The notes beneath the pieces were generated by a model. That model searched no databases, was not told the DNA's origin, and was given only the letters and a program-made list of their open reading frames with translations. Both the position numbers and the translations under genes were made by a program. This document shows positions 1-11,245 of a stretch of 64,000 nt of DNA, one piece after another. Each line of letters opens with the position of its first letter. The stretch's first letter is position 1. Source of the stretch: Prionace glauca (lineage: Eukaryota; Chordata; Chondrichthyes; Carcharhiniformes; Carcharhinidae); assembly GCA_037974335.1 (NCBI GenBank), contig CM075760.1, forward strand, positions 55,236,890 to 55,300,889, in the 5' to 3' direction.

Positions 1-295
1 AATGGTTTAACTCTGCTCCTATCTCTTATGGCCTTGTCAGTGAAGCTGATTCTTCCCTCTCACCACACACTGTACCCATTCAGTCACTGAGTCTCAGATA
101 CGTAATAGTGAAGGTCAAAGAGCTTCAGCTGATCACTGAAACTCATTGAAATCTTATCTCAATCTATGACGGGTAGATTGCAAATTGTTGATTGGAGGGA
201 AGATTGAGATCAGAAAGTGACTGTAAAATCAGATTCTGTTCCGGCAGTGCTTGGAGTTTTAGAGGTTAGTCACAGCCCCGGGCTCTGCAGCCGCC

Positions 296-864
296 ATGGA
301 GTTCCTCACTGTCTGCATTGTGTTCGGGCTGTTTCTTATCAGTAAGGATGACTCCAATCTGGTTAAATGTTATCGCGATCTGAACCTTTAGCTCTGCTTC
401 TCCCCAGTGGTGGTTCTTGACCCTGCTGTGTATTTCCACCATCATGTGTTTTTATTTCATAACTCCAGTTATGTCGCGGTGAATATAAAGTGTTAATATT
501 ATTTCAGCAGCACATCTAACAGTTAGATTTTTTTTCTTCTTTTTGAACACGTTACAGATCCGAGTGATGGAGATTTTGTTTCTCAGCCGCAGTCTTTAGA
601 GGGGAGAGAAGGTGAAACGGTGACTATCCGATGTACCTACAGCACTACAGCAAGCGGCTACATCTTATATTGGTACAGGCAGCAGCCACAGAAGGATTTG
701 CAGTTCATTATATTGAAAATGTCCTGGAATACAGAAGAAGACAGAGGGAAAGGTTTTGGAACCCGTTTCTCTGCTGAACTCCAGACCTCGGCTGAATTAA
801 CTATTTTAATCATCTCGAGCCTGCAGCTGACTGACGCTGGCCGCTATTACTGCGCTTTCAGACT
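296..864 (+). CDS. T-cell receptor V segment V1 (TRAV/TRDV-like), intact
   Basis: Germline V segment encoding the variable Ig domain of a TCR alpha or delta chain, joined by RAG recombination and displayed at the T-cell surface. The leader exon is 296-341 (ATG in a GCCGCC context, hydrophobic MEFLTVCIVFGLFLI, donor GTAAGG); the 216-bp intron ends in ACAG and the V exon is 558-864, spliced in phase 1. The domain shows C23 (TIRCTY), W41 in YWYRQ, the DAGRYYC motif with C104, and ends CAFR before the heptamer. No stop or frameshift is seen. It is one of only two intact plus-strand V units. Assignment to TRA/TRD rather than another TCR locus is an inference from fish-like V sequence; the chain type is not proven. 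Confidence 0.9.
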
Positions 865-903
865 CACAGTGATAGAAATCAGTCTCAGCCCCGTACAAAA
901 ACT
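865..903 (+). other. V-RSS, 23-bp spacer
   Basis: Heptamer CACAGTG (865-871) matches consensus; 23-bp spacer; nonamer ACAAAAACT (895-903). It directly abuts the last V codon and marks V1 as a recombination substrate. Confidence 0.93.
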
Positions 904-3900
904 GCTTCACACCTATCATTGGGTGCTCCAATCTGTTCAGGTTTGTGTGGAGAATCGCAGAAAGTAACAGTCATATTGAGCAGTGGCGCTGTCAGCCGCT
1001 CAGACACACACCCCGAGGAAACCACATTAACCTCGGATCAAACTGTCACCCAATTCAATCCAGGATCGGCTGAGACAACACACAGCAGAATCCCATCAGA
1101 CTGAAAGGTTAATCAGCGAAAGCGAGAGAGAGAAAGAGAGAGAGAGCAGCTACCAGATAAAGAGTTTGTGTTACGTTTCCAATTGTTATTTTCTTCAATT
1201 CAGGCTTGTCTGGGAAGATCAGTTTCACCAAATAAAGCTTCTTCAGATTTAAAAATGTTTCAAAGCTGCCAGACAGCAGCTCATGGATTCCGGAGCTGTG
1301 AGATTTAACCCGGGAATGGGACGATAGAAAAGGGGGCGGGGCGGTAGGGGATATCTCCGGCTGACAAAGAGAGTGATGAAGATGAGGTTGAGGAAGTGAA
1401 CACAAGATAGAACAGGTGGGGAGAAATGTATTTCGAAAAACAGTTCAATCTGAGAACCGAGAAATAAGCAGCGATCAAAATAGTGCAGCAGGTCAAAGAA
1501 TGTGACTGTAAGGTAGGGTCTGAGCAAGATACAAATGTAAACTGGTGATAACTTGAAAGGTGTGTTTTTCTATCCCTGTGCATAGTTCCTGTTAAAAACT
1601 GAGCAATGTGCCTATGCAGGTGAGTGTGGCCCAGTCTGTGCATCAGCTCAATAGCTTCCTGTATTCAATGCTGCAACATCTGAGACATTTAGCCATGGAG
1701 CTGTTTTAGAAATCCTTCAGTGGATCAGTCTGTCACTGTCTGGTCCCTCTGGTTAATGTTTAAGAAATTTCAAAGACTAGGTGGCTGAATGAGACCTCAG
1801 CAGGGCATCGGGTCAGTGCTCGCTAACTCTCCACGTTTAAACGTTTGATCAACTGTGCTATGCAGGCAAATATGTCCTTACTCCCTGAGCTGTACACTTC
1901 CTATATCACCCAGTGCACCTATACACTTTGAGAGAGATATAAAAGACATTGACATAGGCAAGAGTGAGTTTAAGTGGAATGATACAGAAACAATCCAACT
2001 GAGAGACAAAGATGAATGCGGCCTGAGAGCAGTGAATGATACAGATACACACCAAGGAAGGACATTGCTGCAGGTGAGTATTTATAAATACAGACACACA
2101 TTAGAGCAGGCTTTGGTGCAGTGCTATTTTAAATGGACGATTCCCTATTTTGAAACAGTGATACCTAGTTTTATATTCACCCAGAAGAGGAACTACCCTC
2201 TTCACGTCCACCTTGTGAAGACCCCTTTGTATTTTATCATATCAATCAAGTAGCCTACTCTTGTTCTGAATTCCAGTGGATATAAACCTTGTCTCTCTAA
2301 CCTATCCTCATGAAATAATCCGGCCTTAAAAACAAAGCCTGAATGCCAGAAATTTGTACGGACACACAGAATGAAAAAGTGAAACCTAATGAAACTCAAG
2401 GATACACACACACAAGCTGAAAACTGCTCACTGTTACCAAGGAACCCGATATATAGGGAATCCGGGGATTCTGAAGGGAATAAGGCGAACAAAAATAGGA
2501 AATAACATCAAATAAAAAAGTAACAATGAACAGACAAGAGAACAGGGGGGAAAGAAAACAGTTAATGGCAAAATAAGAAAAGACATGAAATAGTAAAATT
2601 TAGATAACTGAATGACAAGAAATGTTGCACAATGTCCCTGCACAAATGACCGAGCTTCCCCTTGATGCATAAACTAATTATCTGCCTGTACTCAATGATG
2701 AAACAAAACTGAGCAGTTTCCCATGTCCTGTTGATTTATCTCATGCCTCTTTCTGTGTCATGGCATGCCGTTCCCCATTTATTACAGCACTGTTTCACAG
2801 TCTACGGGCAATCGATCAGAAAACCCTGTTCATCGACCCACTATTCATATCCACCTGTGATAAACACTCACCAACATAGGATGGAACAATTACCTGACAC
2901 GCTTGCATAGACATCTCCAGCGTAGACTCCAGTCGCTTTTGAGCTCCGAAGCAGCAGCTGTATCAGTCTTGCTTTCTGATACAGCCTGTTCAAGGAAAGT
3001 AAAGGAAGAAAAGCTGTAATGATAATTGCGGAGATCAGTTGCATAGTGTCCAGAACTTAACAGTGGCTATTCTTTTAAAATTACATTAGAAAAATAAACT
3101 AATGGCCAAAGAAGGAGGAAGTGGAATATTGAAAAAAAGGAATCCCGGATAAATAAAACCATTTTTTCTGTTTTCCTGTCTACGTTCCCCGCGACTGCAG
3201 CTTCAATCAGTGGATTACTGCATATTCCTGGGACACAAAATACAACCCGGTTGAAGCCTCCCAGTACACCGAACACAAGCTCAGCAAAACGTACATAGAT
3301 TATATCCCTCTCACTGAACTATCGAGCAGCATTTGCACAATACCTGAATGAATCGCAGTCAATATTCACACCAAGTTTCCAAAACTTTTCAGTGTTAAAT
3401 TCTTCAATCTGCGTGAAACGCCGAGTGCTGTGAATCTGGAAATGAGCATCTGTTTTACCCAGAGACTTGTTTCCCAAGGTCAACCTTCAGGTTTGCAATT
3501 CAATTTATGTTGGGTATTGAAGCGAATTTCAAAATGACGAGAAAAGAAGGGAAATATTAAATCTTGGGGCAGATCCTGAGGGAAATGGATCACAATATTT
3601 GGAAGGAGTTGCAGCTGGGAGTGGTGTTATTGATGACTGAGTGGAAAATATTGGATACTTGGGATTCTGGTTGTCGGTTCTCTTCCCTCCCATTGAATTC
3701 CTCCCTGCGATAAGACACATGGATTCATTTTACCTGCACATTCAGAGGAGAAAGGGAATGACCAACACACTACAGCAATGTTACAGGATCAACATTTCCA
3801 AAGAAACTGGTACAGAATTGTACACGGTGCTGTCATGCTGCAGTTCTGGAACAAAATTTTGCAGAAATAGAATTGTGGTCATTGACATCCTTGTTTAGAA

Positions 3901-3923
3901 TATCTGCACCAGTTGCTGTCTCG
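904..3923. other. intergenic, no gene recognised
   Basis: Open frames here are short, mutually overlapping and without recognisable domains. It holds a GA-rich microsatellite (about 1123-1148) and a CR1 scrap (listed separately). I see no V segment, RNA gene or CpG island. Confidence 0.55.
2208..2300 (-). mobile_element. CR1 LINE scrap (RT C-terminal region)
   Basis: The minus strand reads as a degraded version of the CR1 tail motif LYSLEFRRMRGDLIETYK (here LYPLEFRTRVGYLIDMIK). It is old and heavily truncated. Confidence 0.55.
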
Positions 3924-3997
3924 GTCTCTGTGGCGCAATGGGTCAGCGCGTTCGGCTGTTAACTGAAAGGTTGGTGGTTCGAGCCCACCCAGGGACG
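3924..3997 (+). tRNA. tRNA-Asn (GTT)
   Basis: A 74-nt cloverleaf: acceptor stem GTCTCTG/CAGGGAC, A-box-like TGGCGCAATGGGT, anticodon GTT at 3958-3960 in loop CTGTTAA, and T-arm GGTTCGAGCC. It is very close to the vertebrate tRNA-Asn consensus; one G-T pair lies in the anticodon stem. It lies between V segments, like the other tRNAs here. Confidence 0.9.
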
Positions 3998-4308
3998 GAG
4001 CTTGCACTATTTTCTCACCATCAGCATTCATAAGCGAACCGTTGCGGGTTGGTAATGGATTCCGTGGGCATCAATGAAAAAACAGCTCTCAAATGTTACC
4101 GGCTGCACTGTTATCTTTTGCACCAACATTATTTAATGACTATTGACTACCGACATCTTACATACAGCATTGTATACATGCTTCCATTATGCCATTAAAG
4201 TTAATAATTAGAATCCAGACATGAATTTGTGACCGAGCATTTGTTCCAATTCCATATCACTGCTTCCATTCATTATTCGATAGATCATAAATGTGTCAAA
4301 CCCAAACT

Positions 4309-4502
4309 GAAATGTGTTCAATGATGGAGCATCTACAACCCTCTGGCGCAGAGAATTTCAAAGATTCACTACCCTTTGAGTGAAGTAATTTCTCCTCATC
4401 GCTGTCCTGAATTATCAGCGCCTTATCCTGAGATTGTGCTCCGTGTTTTATTTTCCCGGATCAGGGAAAATAATGTCTCAGCTTCCACCCTATCAAACTC
4501 AT
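4309..4502 (-). mobile_element. old CR1 3' end fragment
   Basis: Minus strand resembles the CR1 ORF2 C-terminus (the region of FFTQRVV and WN-LP) with many changes. A fragment of a SINE-type tail (ATAGAATCATAGAATCC) abuts at about 4500. Confidence 0.6.
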
Positions 4503-4544
4503 AGAATCATAGAATCCCTGCAGGTTTCCAATGCTAACAATTCC

Positions 4545-4625
4545 TGCTCGTTAAAGCTGTTGAGAATTTCCAGCATTTTCTGTTTTTGATTCAGTTTCCA
4601 GCATCCTCAGATTTTTCTTTTATTC
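4545..4625. repeat. dispersed repeat (CAGCATTTTCTGTTTTTG type)
   Basis: The sequence around CCAGCATTTTCTGTTTTTG recurs in opposite orientation at about 15,630-15,740 and 46,350-46,450, followed there by a common extension. It is a dispersed repeat whose family I cannot name. Confidence 0.55.
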
Positions 4626-5029
4626 TGTCTAAAAGGCGGAGATCCAAACTGCACACACTATTCCAAATGTGATCTCAACAAAACAGTGAATAATAGTAAC
4701 AAGACTTCAAACACTTCAAAACTTAACTCCGTGCTCAAGATTGGAAGGAGAGTTTGACAGTGGATAATTCGCACAGTGTACATTCGTGTAATCAGTAACG
4801 GGATCAGGAAGATTTGATATCTGTATCTCTTTGTACTGTCATCTCTAAACTCCAGTTCCTCTCAATGCCGTGTGTCATATATTCGCTTTCCCTGCTTTCC
4901 AGGTAAAGCTCGGGTTCACCAACTGTCTGTGCTTCTATCAAACAGCTAATTGACCCTGGGAGCTGGACCGTCAGAGGGAGCTAGATGAGAGGCAGCGACA
5001 GAAACAGGAAGAGAAGCGATTTGATAGCA

Positions 5030-5785
5030 TTTGGTAAATGATTGTGCCAGTTGCTCTCCGTGATGAATGCCTGCCGTGTATTGCCTTGTAAGTTCCACAG
5101 AAGCCACAGTGATGAGGTTGGTGGGATTTAGGAATTGAACGTGTCACACGAGCAGCTTGCGGGACTGTTTCACCTCACTGTCGATTTCATGTTCTAGCGA
5201 ACAGGAAACGCTGTTTATATTGGCTGATACAGTCCCTTGTGTTCCATCTAAACATGACAGATGAAAGGAAAAGCTTGTTTTTGGTGAATGAAAAATCTGA
5301 AGTAAAAAAATGGAAGGCAGATGGTTCATGGATAAATTAGTTCTTTTTTAAAGCGCTTGCATCATCTTCACTGATGGTCTAGTGATTAGGATTCAGTACT
5401 TTCATTTCTATGAACCCGGTTCGATTCCTGATTAGGTAATGTAGACTCATTTCTGTGTAACGACACTGCGTTACTTCCTGGTCACCACAGGTCTTGTCCG
5501 TATCAGAGAGGTTTCCTCTTTTTGCGTCTGAATTGGAGATATCACCTGTAAAGAAAAGAGAAGAGAGCGATAGGGTCCAAAGCGCTGACGATAGAAATGG
5601 TGATGCAGGTTAGGATATGGTTTTTTAATGGGGTAAATTTTATTGTTTCTACTGACATAAATATTTCGCAGATCTGGGTCCAAATCTCGGGCTCAATGAC
5701 AAGAAATACTTTAATTGAATTAAACAGTAAACTCTCCGACCACCAATGAAGTGGAAGCAGTTTTTCACTCAGAAACTGGTGACTG
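5030..5785 (+). repeat. tRNA-Glu cassette, copy 1 of an inverted pair
   Basis: About 750 bp around the tRNA-Glu relic is similar, as reverse complement, to 43,490-44,195. Shared landmarks: CACGGAGAGCGACTGG-like sequence at the outer edge, the tRNA relic, a CAGGAAGT tract and a TTTCTGAGTGAAAACTGC-like edge. Parts of the same unit recur at about 40,735-40,860 and beside tRNA-Lys at 16,490-16,640. It suggests duplication of tRNA-bearing segments across the locus. Confidence 0.6.
5368..5439 (+). pseudogene. tRNA-Glu (TTC) relic
   Basis: Keeps the tRNA-Glu signature TGGTCTAGTGATTAGGATTC and T-arm GGTTCGATTCC, with TTC in the anticodon position. The acceptor stem has at least two mismatches and the anticodon stem pairs poorly, so it is probably not functional. 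Confidence 0.6.
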
Positions 5786-6271
5786 TATTTAACCTGTTTT
5801 CATATCATCTGTTCCACTGATGAGGCCATAACAATTCTTCCGCTTGAAATAATTAATTATATTAATCATTGTTTATCAGTTCCTAATCATGACTGGAACA
5901 ATCCTTTTGTATTCCTCATGGTAATAATTCTCAGTCTGTCAATGAATTTAAATGAGAGGTGTTTAGTTACGGTTAGTTATTGGAATTTGCCTCAGCTGGC
6001 AGGTTTCAGTTTACACTATTGAATGATACTTCGCTTGTATTTTCAATGTTAGTGCCGAGTGACCCCCAAATAAACAGCAGCCAATTCTTCCCTCGTACAG
6101 CGAATCTAAGAATCAGCAGGAATCTGCCTTCGATGTGAACGGTTTTGAATGGTGTTTATGTGGATTGTTCTCGGGGTTTGTGTTCACGGGAATACATTCA
6201 CGTGTCAATGTCAGACCCGCTGTTACAACCGGCACCCAGCAGACAACAGCTGTGACCCAGAAACCTGCGGC
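5786..6271. other. intergenic, nothing recognised
   Basis: AT-rich single-copy-looking sequence downstream (in gene sense) of V2; no coding or repeat signal seen. Confidence 0.5.
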
Positions 6272-6310
6272 AGTTTTTGTACGAGGATTTCATTCATTTT
6301 CATCACTGTG
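6272..6310 (-). other. V-RSS, 23-bp spacer (V2)
   Basis: On the minus strand: heptamer CACAGTG (6310-6304), 23-bp spacer, nonamer ACAAAAACT (6280-6272). Confidence 0.93.
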
Positions 6311-7318
6311 AGATTCTGTACACAGTAATAGACCGCGGTGTCAGACAGCAGCAGCTCCGAGATGGTCAATCGGTACAACTTTTCTGATTTCTCGATTGTA
6401 TCAGAAAACCGGATCTGAGCGAAATCCGCCTTCCATTCATCACTGCCGTCCGTATGTCTCCGGACCGCAAACTCGGGCTGTCTGCCTGGGTATTGACGGT
6501 ACCAGAATAAATAATATGCAACGTTGGTATAGGTGCAGCTTAAAGTGACACTTTCTCCCTCTGTCCGTGTGAGTGAGGATTCCTGCTGAGGAACAGAATC
6601 TCCATTGCTCAGATCTGGAAAAACGGTAAAAGAAATAAAAAACATTCAGCTGAACGGAGGGTGAAAATTCACAGTCGGTGTAACATAAAAATAGACATTA
6701 AATAATATCAAACTCGCTCCAACTGATCTACGTTCCCGTTCAGAATCCCCAGAAGAGTCCGCTATCTCAATGCCTCTGTCCCTTTCCCCCTCAGCGGCTA
6801 ATCTTTCCCCATCCCAACTGTGTCTTTACTCCTCTCTTCAAGTGTTCATTGTGTTAATGTGAGTCACTTTCTACAGAACTCCCTCGAAAGGAGATTCGTT
6901 GTAATTTCCAGTTGATCTTTTCATTTCACTCAGATTTATGGGATATCGATTTGGAATCCTCCCCGAATGGAATCATCCTTTCCCCGTCCGCCGTACTGAA
7001 CCTCTTCATCATTATAAATACATCAATCAGGTTACTCTTTAATCTTCTGCCAGAAGATAAATTAATGTTTAGATTGCATTCTGTTGTTGCCATCTCCCAA
7101 TTCTGGTATCAGGCTTGCTGTGAGTTTTGCCAACCGATATTCCTGTAAGGAAAAGCCAAGAGCAAAGACTCAAATGCTCTAAGGCAGGCCCGATGTCTGA
7201 TGAACCGGAGCGCCCTGCTTTTCAAATTTATTCCCCTAGAAGGTACATTCCTTTTTAAAGAGTGAAACTTACCGACAATGAATGTCACCCAGATCACAGT
7301 GAGGACCGAGCGCCGCAT
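6311..7318 (-). CDS. T-cell receptor V segment V2 (TRAV/TRDV-like), intact
   Basis: Leader exon 7318-7273 (46 nt, MRRSVLTVIWVTFIV, donor GGTAAG), a long 658-bp intron, then V exon 6614-6311 starting after TTTCCAG in phase 1. The mature domain begins near DLSNGDSVPQQ and shows C23 (TLSCTY), LFWYRQYPG, and DTAVYYC with C104, ending CVQN. No stops. The intron is the longest among the intact V units. The promoter region carries CRE/decamer and CCAAT motifs (separate entry). TCR V function is established for this fold; TRA versus TRD is inferred. Confidence 0.92.
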
Positions 7319-7391
7319 TGCTGCTGTTCCTGGATTCCGGGGACTCTTGTGTCTCCCAAAGCTCAGAATATCGAACAAGATAAGGCTGAGA

Positions 7392-7479
7392 CCATTGGCT
7401 GAGGCTGGTCTGATGTCACTTCCTACAGGACGTATGGCACGAAGAGCTGAAATCACTGGATCTGATTGGCCTGACGTCA
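7392..7479 (-). promoter_or_regulatory. V2 promoter: TCR decamer, CRE and CCAAT motifs
   Basis: About 75 to 160 bp upstream of the V2 ATG on its strand: AGTGACATCA (7420-7411), matching the AGTGAYRTCA decamer known from TCR V-beta promoters and preceded by GGA; a perfect CRE TGACGTCA (7472-7479); and CCAAT boxes read on the minus strand at 7392-7398 and 7464-7469. ATF/CREB and NF-Y binding is inferred. Confidence 0.6.
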
Positions 7480-9020
7480 TTGACTTCAACACAGTTGTTG
7501 ATTCCAGGGAACTGAGACATTGACCATACACTCTGCTGTTCAGAGCGAGGCGAGTAAACACAGCTCGGTTGATCCTAATTGAGCTATGAGATATTTTTAC
7601 CTTCAATTGACCTGGAAGAAATCGCTTTGAAGAAGGAAATGCAAGTGTTGAATGTGGATGAAGCTGTTCCGAGTATTTGAGTCATTGTCATTAATCAGAC
7701 TGAGTTTGAGACGGGGGTCAATTGGGAAGATGATTTAAGATTTTTCCTGTGATAGAGACATATCAAACAGAGCGGGGAAATACTACGAAAGTGAATAGGT
7801 GAAACTCCAAAATTTAGTGTATGCTAAAAAGGTTGGTTTATCAAATAAACGTTAAAGGTTTACATCTAATTGCTTAGTTGAAGTGAGCCTCACATTTAAC
7901 TCCTCTGTTCGGGTCTGATGCGATCTATCTTGTGGATACATTCTCCAGATTCTCTCTTTTTCTGAGGGCTGAAAAATGTCTCCAAACGTACAAGACAAGA
8001 TCTCTGCTGATTTTCACAAAAGGTACAAAACAGTCCCTTGAAATATCACGGAGATGTTTTCTCTGATACTGCATTTCTGAGCTACACAGCCAGTAGAGAA
8101 GTAACAGATTCAGGACGAAAATCCCACACTGGGTGTTCCAAACAGCACTCACATTGCTAAACAAAATCAAAAGTTCCGCCTCGAAAGTCTGAGTCACCAG
8201 CAGCCTCAAAACTAAAACAACGTCAAGAACATTTGCGGAATGGTATTAATTAACTCGAGTGTACAGTTATACTGACAGCAACCTTCATAAATTTCATTAC
8301 TTCAATGTGCTTTTTTTCCTTTCGATGTGTTTTCCGTGACTGTAACATTGAACAATCATCTCTCCATATCGTCTCCCAGTTTTCTGGAGCTTTTGACTGC
8401 GGCCTGCTCACACAGATTATTTAAACAGAGTGTGTTGCCGAATAAGAGAAAACTTATACGCGTTGAACAGATTTCGCAAAGCGGTGACTGTGATCTTTAA
8501 ACCAACCCCAAGTAGATTTTCCCCCGTGCCCACTGAGCTTCAGAATGTTTCTCGGGGCCTAGTGTGGTTTCTGTCAGCACTAACAATGCAAATTTTTCCG
8601 ATGATAATATACAGATCAGGATTACTTTCCCCGACCACCTCTTCCACCTCCCCCAGTCTCTGAAACTGCGGCCGTTCCCCTATCAAGATATGACTGTAGC
8701 CTTTTCTTTCCATGTCAGCACCAGATCGCCACCAAGTGGTCTCACAGAACCAGAGACACAGACGGAAGTGAGGCATGAACATCCTGAGGACAGAGAACAA
8801 GTTATTAAAGGCCGGGATTAGAACCGGTATCTTCAAATATGACTCTGTGCTGATCTGTTTGTCAGATTGAAATCGGCAGTTTGTTTGTGTAGCTGCTCCT
8901 GGGAACAGTTTCATTGGAAGTTGCTTTGGTTTCCTTTCTCTGCGCATTGTGGCTACACCGACCGCGATTTTACACAAGCGACAACAGATAGCAGCTGCAT
9001 TCTGCAGCAAAAAGAAGAAC
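7480..9020. other. intergenic, nothing recognised
   Basis: No V, RNA gene or clear repeat seen. The open frame covering part of it on the minus strand is run-on 3' of the V3 RSS, not a gene. Confidence 0.5.
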
Positions 9021-9059
9021 AGTTTTTGTACAGAGCTGAGCTTGTTTTCTGTCACTGTG
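9021..9059 (-). other. V-RSS, 23-bp spacer (V3)
   Basis: Heptamer CACAGTG (9059-9053), 23-bp spacer, nonamer ACAAAAACT (9029-9021) on the minus strand. Confidence 0.93.
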
Positions 9060-9523
9060 AGTCTGAAAGCGCAGTAATACACGGCGGCGTCAGCCAGCTT
9101 CAGACCCCGGACAGTTAAACTGGTGAATTTATTCTCAGTCTGGAGCTCAACAGAGAAACGGCTTTTGGCAAAATCGGCTTTATCTTCACCACTGATCGAG
9201 TGTTTCCACAATATAAACTCAGGCTGTGAGTCTGGGTGCTGCCGGTACCAGTAAAGAACGTAGCCGCTCTGTTTAGTATCATATTTACAATTTAAAGTCA
9301 CCGCTTCTCCTTCTGTCCTAACATCTGAGGAAGGCGACTGAGTGACAGAATGTCCATGAATCAGATCTGAAAAACAAATATAAAAAAGATCTGACCGGCG
9401 CCTGTTGAAAATTTTGTTTTACACCATGTTTCAAAAATGTAAAAAACAAAGTTGAAATGTGTTTGGTCCACATTTACCTGTCAGAAATATTGCCCACACA
9501 ACCCAGATGCTGAGCAGCCGCAT
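9060..9523 (-). CDS. T-cell receptor V segment V3 (TRAV/TRDV-like), intact
   Basis: Leader exon 9523-9478 (46 nt, MRLLSIWVVWAIFLT, donor GGTAAA), 111-bp intron, V exon 9366-9060 after TTTTCAG, phase 1. Domain: C23 in TLNCKYD, LYWYRQHP, DAAVYYC with C104, ending CAFR like V1, with which it probably shares a subgroup. The frame is open throughout; the long frame that continues beyond the RSS is fortuitous. The leader resembles the decayed leader of relic V13 (33.3 kb). Upstream, at about 9,620-9,655, lie CACTTCCTGATG and AGTGACATTG, weaker versions of the V2 promoter motifs. Confidence 0.92.
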
Positions 9524-10650
9524 TGTCTCTGTCTGCTCTGTAGAAGAGGAGTTGGGGATTTTGAAGACATGTTCTAAACCCCGCCCTCAGTAATCTGCTG
9601 TGAGTCTCAGGATGTTTTCACTTCACTTCCTGATGTTCCCAGTGACATTGAGAATAGGCAGGCTGGTGAGCTGGCTGTCAGTGGCTGGCTGCCAATGGTT
9701 GGAAACACTCAGAGCCGGGGAACAGTCAGTGCTTTATGGAAGGAATATTTCCGTTTTACACAGCAGATGGAGACAGTTAAACCCGATTCTGATTATTGTG
9801 ACCGTCAAACTCAGGCTTGCTCCAGGATTTGGTTCATTCAGGATCAGTCCGTTTAAGCTTTACCATCGGCTCAGCCTTGACTGCGAGATTTCCCTCATGA
9901 AACACTGAGACAATTACTGAACAATTATTGTATTTTATGTCGGAGTGATTGATTGATTCACCACATTGTCAACGTCCCTGCCGTTCGAAGAGAAACTCCC
10001 AATTCAAGGAAGGAGCGGTTCTACCGCCGTTCAGCGGGTCTGATAATCAGGTATGGGAATCCTTTCCAACATAGTTCAAAGGAAGGGACATGTGTTTGTG
10101 ACGATATGCTTAAAATGTATACCTGCCGCTTTGGTCGAAGGTACTGGCTGTCACTGTACATTCCGTGGAACAATCTTGAAGAATAAACATTTCCACTAAT
10201 GTAACGTCTCTCAATAGCACCTCTGTTTAAAATTACTAACTTCAATCGGGTTAGTTATCGTGTATTCAATGAGCCACCACCCTCGGAGTTTGAAATTTGT
10301 TTAAGAGGTAATAATGTCAGCACTTCCAGTAATTCGACAATCGTGCGTTCAAAACACGAGAGTAAAGTTCAGACAGCAGATAAACAGTCTCCCGAGGATA
10401 TGTAAAGCTTGTCCTCATTACCTACAATTCAATACCAGCCGGCTGGGAAAACCTTTTCGGTGTCACTTCCATTCATAAAAGAAATGAATGCGGTGCTGAA
10501 ATGATTACAGTGTAATAATTCAGAAAGCAACTCTCACAATGGGTTTTCATTCACATTTTCATATCCTTTTCCACATCAGACATACGTTCTCTCACTCGCT
10601 CTGGCCTCTGATCAATATCAGGCTCCAATCCTGCTACAATGCGGGTGTTT
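9524..10650. other. intergenic with V3 promoter region
   Basis: Nearest the gene it holds ETS/CRE-like promoter motifs (9,620-9,655). The remainder shows no coding or repeat signal I can name. Confidence 0.5.
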
Positions 10651-10935
10651 TTAAGAACATAAGAAATAGGAGCAGGAGTAGGCCATCTAGCCCTTCGAGC
10701 CTGCCCCGCCATTCAATAAGATCATGGCTGACCTGTCGTGGCTCAGTTCCACCTTCCCGCCCTCTCCCCATAACCCTTAATCCCTTGTCTTATCAAAAAC
10801 CCATCAACCCGCTTCTTAAAAATATTTAGCGAGGCAGCCTCCACCACTTCAACGGGCAGAGAATTCCAGAGATTCACCACCCTTTGAGTGAAGAAGTTCC
10901 TCCTCAACTCTGTTCTAAACCGCCTCCCCTTTTTG
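10651..10935 (-). mobile_element. CR1 family-B 3' end, strongly 5' truncated
   Basis: The minus strand encodes the ORF2 C-terminus (FRTELRRNFFTQRVVNLWNS to GYGERAGRW) and ends with the family tail ...CTATTTCTTATGTTCTT. It is the same family as 35,965-38,396 and 54,263-54,903 and very similar to them. Confidence 0.85.
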
Positions 10936-11004
10936 TAATGATTATTGACCACTTTATCTTCTTCAAAACATTGAAGCAAATTGGGTTCAAACATTTAAAT
11001 TATC

Positions 11005-11245
11005 ATTGCAAACAGTGCAGAAGGAGGCTATTTGTCCCATCAAGTCTGCATCCTTCGCAATCACACCGAGGCCCAGTCCCCATAGTCCCTACTAGTTTCT
11101 CTAACACTAAAGGGCAATTTAATATGGTCAATCAACCTAACTTTGGACTGTGAGGGGAAACCGGAGAACCCAGACGAGAAAGTGCAAACTCCACATAGGC
11201 AGTGACCAGAGGCCCCGGCGCTGTGAGGCAACGTGCCACCCAATA
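11005..11245 (-). mobile_element. tRNA-headed SINE (V-SINE-like body)
   Basis: The minus strand has a degraded tRNA head (GCCTCACAGCGCC), then GTGTGGAGTTTGCA-type body (here TATGTGGAGTTTGCA), CTCCGGTTTCC, and the GGTTGATTGACCAT segment. It resembles the SINEs at 14,300 and 19,288. A young CR1 copy is inserted at its head end. Confidence 0.75.

Noticed and set aside
8713-8728. CTCF-like GCCACCAAGTGGTC
   Set aside because: Core mismatch and no RSS nearby; kept out of the CTCF finding.
8540-9052. C-terminal extension of the V3 open frame
   Set aside because: It runs past the RSS; in a germline V this part is not expressed after joining.
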